DNA from: Rallus limicola
Taxonomy: Eukaryota > Chordata > Aves > Gruiformes > Rallidae
Length of the DNA: 64,000 nucleotides
Assembly: GCA_022605955.1 (NCBI GenBank)
Contig: JAKCOZ010000011.1
Span: 3,840,537 to 3,904,536, forward strand
Direction: 5' to 3'
Shown here in pieces: positions 55,699 to 64,000 of the stretch (the first letter of the stretch is position 1; every line of letters begins with the position of its first letter). The notes beneath the pieces were generated by a model. The model worked only from the letters and a program-made list of their open reading frames with translations. It did not search any database and was not told the origin of the DNA. A program made the position numbers and the translations under genes.

Positions 55699-56530
55699 AA
55701 TTACCATGTGTCTATCTGGTTTAAAATGTATGCCTATAGTCAAAATACCAAAATCAAGTCTTATCAGTGTCCACATACAAGTATGAGTCTCAAAAGTATA
55801 ATAGTTTTTAGTCTCTAAAAACCCCTTGTCTCAGCATTCTATTGGCCACTGGCTGTTAAGTTCTCCTTAAGAGAATATCTTTGGGAAAGTATTGATAGCA
55901 AAAGCAATCAACACCATATGTGATGCTCATTGTGAACTATTATGTGAGGCAGTTTTTCAACCAAGAAGAGAAGAAAAGAAGAAAAATTCCTGCCTTGCAG
56001 GAAGCCAAGGTATCTACACCATCACTGCATGCCCCTTTATCAGCAGAGGTGATGTCTGCAAGGGCTGGCTCCACCCAGCACCTCAGATTTTCGTTGCACT
56101 ATCCTCTTTGGAAAGCTGTGCTGCTAGGACAAAATCCAGTAAAATCAGTCCATAAACATTCAACATGAATGTTGATTCATGCCTTGCAGATTTATGAAAT
56201 TTCCAGTTGGTGAATAGGGAGAAATAAAAGGAGCACCATTCTGAGACACTGCGTGTCCTTCATGATCACCCAGAGATTTGCTGATGCACCAAGTCCTCTC
56301 TTGCACTGGGCTGTTGGAGCACAGGTAAGGAAGCTCCTGCTATTATAAGGCAGCCATCTGTTCCTGATCTCAAAGAAAAAATGAAATGGATTTGAGTGTC
56401 ATGTGTGTCTTCCCTTTCTCTCTTTTGCTACCAATATGGTGGCAAATTTGAGTTCTTTATGTCTCATTTGCATTGCAGTATTTAAGGTTTAGTTTTGTTT
56501 TTTTAAAACCTATTTAAACCTACAACTACC
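55699..56530. other. Intergenic, nothing recognised
   Basis: Unique-looking, AT-rich sequence. No exon, RNA gene or repeat seen. Confidence 0.4.
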
Positions 56531-56833
56531 TACCAGGAGGGTGCAGAGAGGTGGGCGCTGGTCTCTTCAGCCAGGGGACAGGAGCTGGGACAAGGGGCAA
56601 TGGGCTCAAGCTGTGCCAGGGCAGGCTCAGCTCAGCTGGGAGGGCAAAGTTCTTCCCTGGCAGAGTTGTGGGGCTGTGGCCCAGGCTGCCCAGGGAGGGG
56701 GCTGAGTCCCCAGCCCTGGGTGTGTTTAACAGATGGGTAGATGAGGTACTCATGGATATGGTTTAGCACAGGACAGGGATGGTTGGACTCGATGATCTTA
56801 AAGGTCTTTTCCAACCTTGTGACTCTGTGATTT
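56531..56833 (+). mobile_element. CR1 LINE 3' tail (subfamily A)
   Basis: It starts at GGAGGGTGCAGAGAGGTGGG, nearly the same truncation point as the copy in AvBD10 intron 1, and ends CCTTGTGACTCTGTGATTTT. Confidence 0.95.
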
Positions 56834-57254
56834 TAAAATATATACAGATTTTTTAAAAAATCTATTTGGCTAGAGAACTTGATTTCTCTAGGGTGGTACC
56901 TGCAACTCCTTGAGTTCCCAGCTCACGCCTGGCAGTTAACGCTCAACAGAGATCCCCAGGACTCCTTCCTGTCCCTGACTGCCATGGGACACGGCTCCAT
57001 GTACACACTGTCATGTTCCAGCCTCCGGTCACTGCCGTGCTGCACACACTGCTCTGCTCCTCAGGTGTTTTGTACGAGTTTGGTCTGGTTTTAAGCAACC
57101 AGCTTGCACCTGTCTTTGCTTTTACTATGAGACAAAGTCATGGAATTTTCCTGTTGCTCCAAGTGGCGTTTTCAGGCTGCCTGTGCTAGCAGGGCTTAAA
57201 GTGTGTCTTGCTTTCCTAGAGGACTGCCCTCCTTCCACAAGAAATAAGGTTGTT
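56834..57254. other. Intergenic, nothing recognised
   Basis: Unique-looking sequence. No exon, RNA gene or repeat seen. Confidence 0.4.
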
Positions 57255-57760
57255 CACAGGATCACAGAATCATAGGGATTGGAAGGGACCTCCAGAGATC
57301 ATAGAGTCCAACCTCCTGCCAAAGCAGGGTCCCTAGGACAGGGCACACAGGGCGGTGTCCAGACTGGGCTGGAATCTCTCCAGAGAAGGAGACTCCACAC
57401 CCCCCTGGGCAGCCTGTCCCAGGGCTCCCTCACCCTCACTGGGAAGAAATTCTTCCCCAGATTCAGGGGAATTCCCTGTGCTCCAACTTGAGGCCATCGC
57501 CCCTTGTCCTGTCCCCACAGACACTGAGAAGAGGCTGCCCATTTCCCCTGTGTCCCACCCTTCAGCTATTGATAAACATTGATCAGATCCCCTCTCAGGC
57601 TTCTTCTCTCCAGGCTGAACAGCCCCAACTCCCTCAGCCTTTCCTCACAGGGGAGATGCTCCAGGCCCTTAATCATCCCATAGCCTCCTCTGGACTCTCT
57701 CCAGGAGATCCCTGGCTTGTTTATCCCAGGGTGCCCAAAACTGGACACAACACTACAGGT
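57255..57760 (-). mobile_element. CR1 LINE 3' part (subfamily B)
   Basis: The plus strand starts ACAGGATCACAGAATCATAG and ends in frame text CCAAAACTGGACACAACACT. Confidence 0.94.
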
Positions 57761-58752
57761 GAGGCAAATCTGTGAATGCTATGGCAATTTGCATCACTGA
57801 AATACAAAAAATTTGACTCTGATAAAACCCTGAAAACAAGCAGGGCTTGTTCAGATGCTGCAAGGAGTGGTCACCACCTTCCCCAGTGATAGGTTCTGAT
57901 TTGATTTTGGGGAAAACATCACTCCTCTCTAACAAGAATTTCTTTAGGGAGCGTTGAGTGCTCAGAAAACACACTTCCACTTGCAAAACATCACAACACT
58001 GCTGTCCTGTCTGTGTGAGAGACAGGTGTGGGGGGAAGTTCATATGTCAATGAGTCTTCATTAAAAAAAATTGGGCTTTTTCACACTCAGGCCAGGTGCC
58101 TACCTGTCTGTCTGTCTGTCCAAGTATCCCTCTGACAACTCTCTGAAAGAGAAAAGAGAGTAATGACAGATCATCCATTAGAAATGGGGAAAGCTGGAGA
58201 GTTTCTGGTAAAAAGAAAACAACAGAAGGGATGATTTCCAAGGCAAGGGTACAAAAAGGGACATTCTGGAGTGCTTGGCATTTCCTGGTTAATTAGATTT
58301 TATGAGTAGCACTGTTTATCTTACTGTTATTTGCTGCATGAACACTTAAGTAACTCACATTGTTGCTACTTTCCCAGCCACTTAAACTTGCCCGTAGCTA
58401 TGTAGATTAAACATAAAAACCAGGAATGTCTTTATCCTGCTAATAATTCTTAGAACAAAAATGCCATTAACTCCCCATGAAGTTTAATGCAGGAGGCAAT
58501 GAGGAAACGAACCACTGAGGTGGAATGGCAGAGCTGGGAGCTGCAGAACTGAGCTTTAGTGGAGATAAACCTGTTTGTTGCTGTAATATGTGAGGGTATT
58601 GGGGCAAAGGGAGGATTCCCATGTGTGCAAAGCTCTTGCACTCCTTTGATATCAACAGGTCCAGGATTTCATGTAGAACCTCCAGTGCTTTGATGCCCTA
58701 AACAATGCTTCTCAGAAATTTAACAGCCATGGGGATCAAGGCCCAAAAGATC
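57761..58752. other. Intergenic stretch without a gene
   Basis: Unique-looking sequence with a short CTGT repeat at about 58104-58119. Nothing else recognised. Confidence 0.45.
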
Positions 58753-59042
58753 ACACAGAAGGTTAGGAGTTGAAGGGACCTCGAAAGATCATCCAGTCCC
58801 ATCCCCCTGCCAGAGCAGGATCACCCAGACTAAATCCCACAGGAACACATCCAGGTGGGTTTGAAGGAGACTCCACAGCCTCTCTGGGCAGCCTGTCCCA
58901 GGGCTCTGTCACCCTCACAGGGACAAAGTTCCTCCTGACATTCCCATGGAGCTTCCTCTGCTCCAGCTGCACCCGCTGCCCCTTGTCCTGTCACTGCCAC
59001 CCCTGAGCAGAGCCTGGCTCTGTCCTCCTGACTCTCACCCTT
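58753..59042 (-). mobile_element. CR1 LINE 3' tail (group D), left half of a fold-back pair
   Basis: The plus strand starts CACAGAAGGTTAGGAGTTGA and ends CTCTGTCCTCCTGACTCTCA. It joins directly to a same-group copy in the opposite orientation. Confidence 0.92.
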
Positions 59043-59202
59043 TACATTGTGGAGTCTCCTTCTCTGGATACATTCAAACCCACCTGGATGTGTTCCTGTG
59101 TGATTTAGTCTGGGTGCTCCTGCTCTGGCAGGGGGGTTGGACTAGATGATCTTTCAAGGTCCCTGACAACTCCTGACGTTCTGTGATTCTGTGATTCTGT
59201 GA
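59043..59202 (+). mobile_element. CR1 LINE 3' tail (group D), right half of the pair
   Basis: It starts TGGAGTCTCCTTCTCTGGAT and ends in three GATTCTGTG words. With its neighbour it forms an imperfect inverted repeat of about 150-base arms, about 400 bases upstream of the AvBD10 promoter. Confidence 0.92.
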
Positions 59203-59603
59203 AGCCTGCTTAAAAAGTGACAAAGTTTCATTGCCTCAAATGTTTCTCAATGCTTTCCTCTGCCATTGACATCATCCACCTGGTGACAGGGATGGGTGGA
59301 TGGAGACAAAATTTTACGTGACTTGGCAGTGACCAACAGATCCAGGGTCAACCAGGCTCCCAATGGTGGCTGACTCCCAAGCTGTCTTCCAGACCATTCC
59401 CCATGCCTGCATTGGGAAATAGGTCTGCAAAAGCCACGCAAACTGGTGCAGCGCAGGGGGGCTTGGCTGGTCAGTCACGTTATATAACTGACATGGTCAG
59501 TGGACATTCACCCTTGGGGATTACAACACGTTGGCTCTGCCCATCGCGCTGCGGCCGGCGATAAGGGGGGATAACCACTCTGCTTTCCAGGAGGTTGGGT
59601 GCA

Positions 59604-59616
59604 GTTACTTATTGAC
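59604..59616 (+). promoter_or_regulatory. HNF1-like site in the AvBD10 promoter
   Basis: GTTACTTATTGAC matches the HNF1 consensus GTTAATNATTAAC at all but two defined positions and lies about 40 bases upstream of the TATA box. Two GATA words (GATAAG at 59560, GATAAC at 59570) lie just before it. AvBD10 is known for liver, kidney and testis expression; liver and kidney are HNF1 tissues. Binding is inference. Confidence 0.4.
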
Positions 59617-59656
59617 AGAGCACTCAGCCATCAAACTTGCACAACCCCACGGTCCC

Positions 59657-59664
59657 TATAAATA
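59657..59664 (+). promoter_or_regulatory. TATA box of AvBD10
   Basis: TATAAATA, about 100 bases before the start codon. It predicts transcription start near 59687 and an unspliced 5' leader. Confidence 0.7.
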
Positions 59665-59759
59665 CAGGGTGCCTTTCTGAGCCCCTTCCTCAAACAAACT
59701 TCACCCTCCATCGGTCTTTCAGGCTCTTTGCAGGCTCAGTCCACAACCGGCTGGAAGCC

Positions 59760-62583
59760 ATGAGGATCCTCTACCTGCTCTTTGCTGTTGTCCTCCTCCT
59801 CTTCCAGGCTGCTCCAGGTGAGAAGCAAAGTAAATTGTACAAAGAGTGAGAGGGCTTGTAATCAAAAGTGTGTTTATAGGAGGAAAACAGCAACCATCAC
59901 CTGACAGTCAGAACCTGATGATGTTGGGATGCTGAAGGGAGGGTGCAGAGAGGTGGGCGCTGGTCTCTTCAGCCAGGGGACAGGAGCTGGGACAAGGGGC
60001 AATGGGCTCAAGCTGGGCCAGGGCAGGGTCAGCTCAGCTGGGAGGGCAAAGTTCTTCCCTGGCAGAGTTGTGGGGCTGTGGCACAGGCTGCCCAGGGAGG
60101 GGGCTGAGTCCCCAGCCCTGGGTGTGTTTAACAGATGGGGTGATGAGGTACTTAGGGATATGGTTTAGCTTAGGATGGGATTGGTTGGGCTTGATGATCT
60201 TAAAGGTCTTTTCCAACCTTGTGATTCTGTGATGCTGCTCTGCAGTCAATGAGACCAAGAACATCTCTTCTCATGACGGCTTCCTTCCTTCCTAAAAATG
60301 CAACATATGATTTATTGCCTTCTTACCCCCCAGAAACTTAGACTGAAAACTGGTATTCTTGATGTCTTCCCACAGGTTCTGCAGATCTCACTTTTGCTGA
60401 CACCACAGAGTGCAGGAGCCAGGGGAATTTCTGCCGTGCTGGGGCCTGCCCACCCACCTTCGCTGCCACAGGGTCGTGCCACGGGGGGCTGCTGAAATGC
60501 TGTTCAAAGTAAGTGCTGCAGGAGGGAGGGAGAGGCACTGGGAGGGCCGGGGGGGGGGGGGGGGGGGGAATGGGACATTTCTGTCCTGCCACTTTAGCTA
60601 CCGTTTCTCTGAATGGCATCCACAACCCTGTGGAGCTTGTGAGAAATCCAGATGGAGGATGAGCATGTCTACATCATAGGTGTGTGCTGAAAGGAGACAG
60701 TTCATTCTGAGGGAATTAGGTATGAAAGCAAAAGTTTGGGAGCATCAACACATCCCATAATACAGTATTTTTCACTTTACTTTGAATTTAGATGTTGGAC
60801 ATTCTTTTTTTTTCATCCAATATATTATTATGAAAATATTTCACAATATTTTCACCCACCAGGGAAAAGTGTCTCCTCCCTTCCTCTATTCTTTTTAATT
60901 TCCAAAAATACCTAGAAAATTAAATATTAAAGGAGGAAAAATGTCCAGAGGACTCTGCTTCTCATTGTCTTCTCATCCCTCCTTCCTCTCGCCACCATGC
61001 AGCTCATATAAAGGTGAAGAAGAATTAATTTATTAGTCACTGGAGGCAACTGGGTGAGCATTTCACTTTTGACTTTGGAGGACACTTTCTAATAATATTT
61101 GGAGTTTTCCTGATAGCCAGGTTTTTTTTTCTTTCCTTAAGGTTTTGAAGGTGCTTTTGGGGAAATGCACTTTAGCTTAGGATAAAATATATTCCTCAGG
61201 CATTAAATTCTACCACTTATGGCCACATGATGGTCATTGCCAGCTGCAGTGGCTATCCCATGCACTGAATTCAGTGGCAGATCAGGAGGGGTTCCTGTAT
61301 CTTTTGACACAAAGGACAGGTGTGATGGCATAACTCATCCCAAGGTGTGATGACATAACTCATCCCAGCAGGAGAGGTTCAGGCAGATCTTCAGCCATTG
61401 AAGTGACTGAACAAACCCTGGTTCAAAATAAAGGGAGAGCTCAGATCCATATTTTCTGAATTTCCCTCAGTTCCTTCCTGTGTTATTTATAGAATTTCCA
61501 GGGTTTAAAGATTCCCAGAAACAGAAGAAAGTGAGATGAGATGGCTTTAGGAAAGAGGCTTCATGGCATGAGGTCAGCAAGTGAGGATCCTCAGCCAGAC
61601 TGTGGTTTCTGGAAAGCCAAGTCATACCATAGGACAGGTTTCTTGTCAGGAGATAAGGATGCTAATGAGGCCTCCACTTAGGAACTCAGGAAAGTAAATG
61701 GTACAGAAGCAACATACTAACAGATGATTTTACAAAGGAATGATGTGATCCCCCAGTCTCTGTGAACAATCATTCTCTTTAGGAAGCAAGTTCTACTGAG
61801 AGCAAGAAGACTGGTAGGAGCAAATGGCAGGTCTCCAACATCTCTATGAACATCTGTTAGGCCTGATCAAAGGAGAACTGGGGCAGGGGAATGAGCAACA
61901 CCTCTCAAGTTTGGTTCCAGGTGTAATTTTTCCCAGCAGAATGCACCCGTACATGGTATTGATGGATGCAAATTTTCAGAATTAAAACTTCCCATGGGGC
62001 TGTGAGATTTTTTAGCTAGGTTGATCACTACAGCAGTAGAAGTTGAAACCAGCAGGGTATTCTGAGGTACAATATAGTTACTTGGGTTTTTTTCTCAAGC
62101 TGAGGATTCAACCCACCAAGTTGCTTAGAAAGAAATCTTTTAAACTGGACACAAAAAAATTTGATTCAGTAAGCTACCTGGAGAAGTTTAGTGGCATCTG
62201 AGGTGTCTTTGAGTACTTAAACATCAACAAACACAGGTCTGGCTGAGATTGCTCATGACCTATGGGAAAATGCTCTTCAAATGGCACCAGACTTGGGTGA
62301 TTCAGTTACTAAACTGGCAATGCATTGAATCTAAATTTTATTACTAGTGGCAATGCATCTAGTTTGCCAGTGGCCTGTGAACTATGTCATGGACATCTGC
62401 AGGCATAGACATCCAGTTCCCTTCCATGTAACTGGGGTTTTTGAACCTGCCAGCTGAACACACCCTGTACATTTATTCCAAAGCATAATTAGTGGGTCCT
62501 GAGGATTTCAGAGACTGATCTTAGGCCACACCTCAGCAAAATAATGAGTCACGTTGTATCCTTACAGGATTTTGGCAAAGTAA
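59760..62583 (+). CDS. AvBD10: Avian beta-defensin 10 (complete, three coding exons)
   Basis: Secreted beta-defensin of 68 residues. Coding exons are 59760-59817, 60376-60508 and 62568-62583. Borders: CCAG|GTGAGA to CCCACAG|GT, and TCAAA|GTAAGT to CTTACAG|G, all in phase. Exon 1 encodes the leader MRILYLLFAVVLLLFQAAP. Exon 2 encodes GSADLTFADTTEC and the defensin core with RSQGNFCRAGACPPTF and HGGLLKCCS; cysteine spacing is 6-4-9-6-0. The QGNFCRAGACPPTF stretch identifies AvBD10. The last coding exon adds only the end of K plus ILAK and TAA, so it is easily missed. The start has a good context (GAAGCCATGA). The mature part has five K/R and three acidic residues. Intron 1 holds a CR1; intron 2 (2,059 bases) starts near a 20-G run. 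Orientation is opposite to AvBD11-13. Confidence 0.96.
59938..60233 (+). mobile_element. CR1 LINE 3' tail inside AvBD10 intron 1 (subfamily A)
   Basis: It starts GGGAGGGTGCAGAGAGGTGG and ends CTTGTGATTCTGTGATGC. It makes up more than half of the 558-base intron, in the sense orientation, and ends about 140 bases before the acceptor. Confidence 0.95.
60549..60568 (+). repeat. 20-base G run in AvBD10 intron 2
   Basis: Twenty consecutive Gs, 40 bases after the splice donor at 60509. Length is prone to sequencing error. The run could form a G-quadruplex in DNA or pre-mRNA. Confidence 0.9.
61318..61370 (+). repeat. Short tandem duplication in AvBD10 intron 2
   Basis: GGTGTGATGGCATAACTCAT then CCCA is followed directly by a second copy with one change. 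Two units of about 26 bases. Confidence 0.8.
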
Positions 62584-62930
62584 CAAGAGAAGGCTCTCCT
62601 GGATCCGTGCCCTTGTACCAGCAACATTTCCACTATCTGGAGGAGGTGATTTTGATGGATTCCTCCTCTGTCTAAACCCTCCTGCAAATGAGCATTAAAA
62701 GAAGCTTCCAGAGGGCACACCCTGTTAGCACACTGCTTATGGAGACCCAGGCTCTTCCTCGCTGAAGTCACTCCCTTTTTTTGCTTTTAATACACAAGCC
62801 ACTTTGGCACCTTGGCCACCTATTCCAGCCTACCTCACAGGGATGTTTGGATGTTCAATCAATTCAGGTTCCTGCAGCTCTTGGAGGATGCGAAGCAATA
62901 TATATATTATTATTTTATTCACACAAAAAG

Positions 62931-62936
62931 AATAAA
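62931..62936 (+). terminator. Poly(A) signal of AvBD10
   Basis: AATAAA about 350 bases after the stop. A weaker ATTAAA at 62694 could be an alternative nearer site. Confidence 0.65.
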
Positions 62937-63242
62937 TGTCTTCTAAACCAAAAACTGTGATCTCCTAGTGTTGCTACCACCAATTTTCTCTGGTTTTGTC
63001 TCAAGGCTTGATGAGCCATGCAAACCTTTTAAACAAATATGCCCATACAGTCTCACATGTTCCCAACTGATTTGGAAAAGGGGATGGCTAAAACAGCAAC
63101 CAAGTTTGATGATGATACTAAAGCATTCAGGATGACAAGACTAAAAATTGAATGTGAAGAACTCTATGAGCAGATCTTGGCTCTGAGTGAGTGGATGGCA
63201 CTCAAGAAACATCTCCACTATTGCAAACTTATTGCAAACAAA

Positions 63243-63675
63243 TCATAGAATCATAGAATCACAGACTGGTCTGAGTTGGAAGGGACCCCAAGGATCACAG
63301 AGCTCCAACCCCCCTGCCACAGGCAGGGACACCAACCTCCAGGCCTGGAGCTACACAAGGTTGCCCAGGGCCCCAGACAACCTGGCCTTGAACACCCCCA
63401 GGGATGGGGCACCCACCACCTCTCTGGGCAGCCCCTTCCAGCCCCTCACCACTCTCCCTGCAAAGAACTTGCCCCCAATCTCTCCTCTAACTCTTCCCTC
63501 CTCCAGCTTCACTCCAGCCCCCTTGTCCTGCCAGTCTCTCCCCTTTGAACAAGCCCATTCCCCTCCTGTTCCTCTGCTCCCTTCAGGGACGGGCAGGCTG
63601 CAATGAGGCCCCCCCGCAGCCTTCTCTTCTCCAGGCTGACCCAGCCCAGCTCCCTCAGCCTCTCCTCGTAAGGGA
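63243..63675 (-). mobile_element. CR1 LINE 3' part (subfamily C)
   Basis: The plus strand starts ATAGAATCATAGAATCACAG and ends CCTCAGCCTCTCCTCGTAAG. Among the best preserved subfamily C copies. Confidence 0.94.
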
Positions 63676-64000
63676 GGTAATATCTATGTGTTCCTGACTT
63701 CATAAACACAGTGATGGGGTCTGAACATCTCTTCCCAGAAATAAGATTTAGGGTGATATAGAGACTGGACAAAATCCCCCACCCACTCCTTCGGTAACCT
63801 GGTCAAATATTAATTCTAACAGACACCACAAGACCAACAGCTTCCCATCAGTAACAGCCTCACCATTTTCACTGGTGACTGCCAGCATCTTCTCCTGCTG
63901 CTCACAGAAAAAGAAGTGGGGCACCATGCCCAGGCTCCCCTTCCCCAGGGACCAGCAGTTTTCATGGGGATGTTGTTACCACCCCAGGTGTATTTACCTT
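63676..64000. other. Right edge, nothing recognised
   Basis: Unique-looking sequence after the last CR1. AvBD9 would be expected further right if the usual bird order holds. Confidence 0.4.

Noticed and set aside
63039..63248. 69-codon frame with EKGMAKTATKFDDDTKAFRM
   Set aside because: It recalls words of reverse-transcribed elements (KFADDTKLF-like), possibly an old CR1 trace, but it is too short and altered to assign.

Overview
This is nuclear DNA from a bird. Three signs show it: four genes recognisable as avian beta-defensins (AvBD13, AvBD12, AvBD11, AvBD10), about 40 fragments of the avian CR1 LINE, and vertebrate-type splice sites, TATA boxes and AATAAA signals. Adding my CR1 intervals gives about 14 kb, roughly a fifth of the window. 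Many copies are near-identical to each other, so CR1 load is high and partly recent. Such loads are known from woodpeckers and relatives (Piciformes) and some hoopoe/hornbill relatives. Assignment to one of these lineages is inference, not proof.

Layout. 1-6.9 kb: intergenic, with two CR1 fragments, a MIR-like SINE remnant, a tract of repeated TTCTAAGAA motifs and a purine-rich, CpG-containing patch. 6.9-7.1 kb: last coding exon and poly(A) signal of AvBD13 (minus strand). Its signal-peptide exon was not found, and a 100-N assembly gap beside a 0.9-kb GAAA/GGAA array lies upstream. 11-18 kb: CR1-rich spacer. 18.1-19.3 kb: complete AvBD12 (minus), with an extra seventh cysteine at the C terminus. 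24.7-26.6 kb: 1.9-kb AAGGG/AAGGC array ending just past the AvBD11 poly(A) signal. 26.7-29.4 kb: complete three-exon AvBD11 (minus), encoding two tandem defensin domains.

30-59 kb: about 30 kb without a defensin, dense in CR1. It holds a tRNA cluster at 40.9-45.6 kb: three tRNA-Trp(CCA) genes, one tRNA-Arg(ACG) gene and a decayed tRNA-Arg-like copy. The first two tRNA-Trp genes lie in the arms of a large imperfect inverted repeat (arms about 0.76-0.79 kb, spacer 2.6 kb). 59.6-62.9 kb: complete AvBD10 (plus), with a TATA box, an HNF1-like site, a CR1 in intron 1 and a tiny last coding exon. 63.2-63.7 kb: one more CR1.

Function. The defensins are secreted, cysteine-stabilised antimicrobial peptides of epithelial innate immunity. 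Each is read from its own promoter. The order 13-12-11-10, with the first three on minus and AvBD10 on plus, is what I recall of one end of the bird defensin cluster; AvBD9 would be expected beyond the right edge. Long reading frames through the simple repeats and CR1 copies are not genes.
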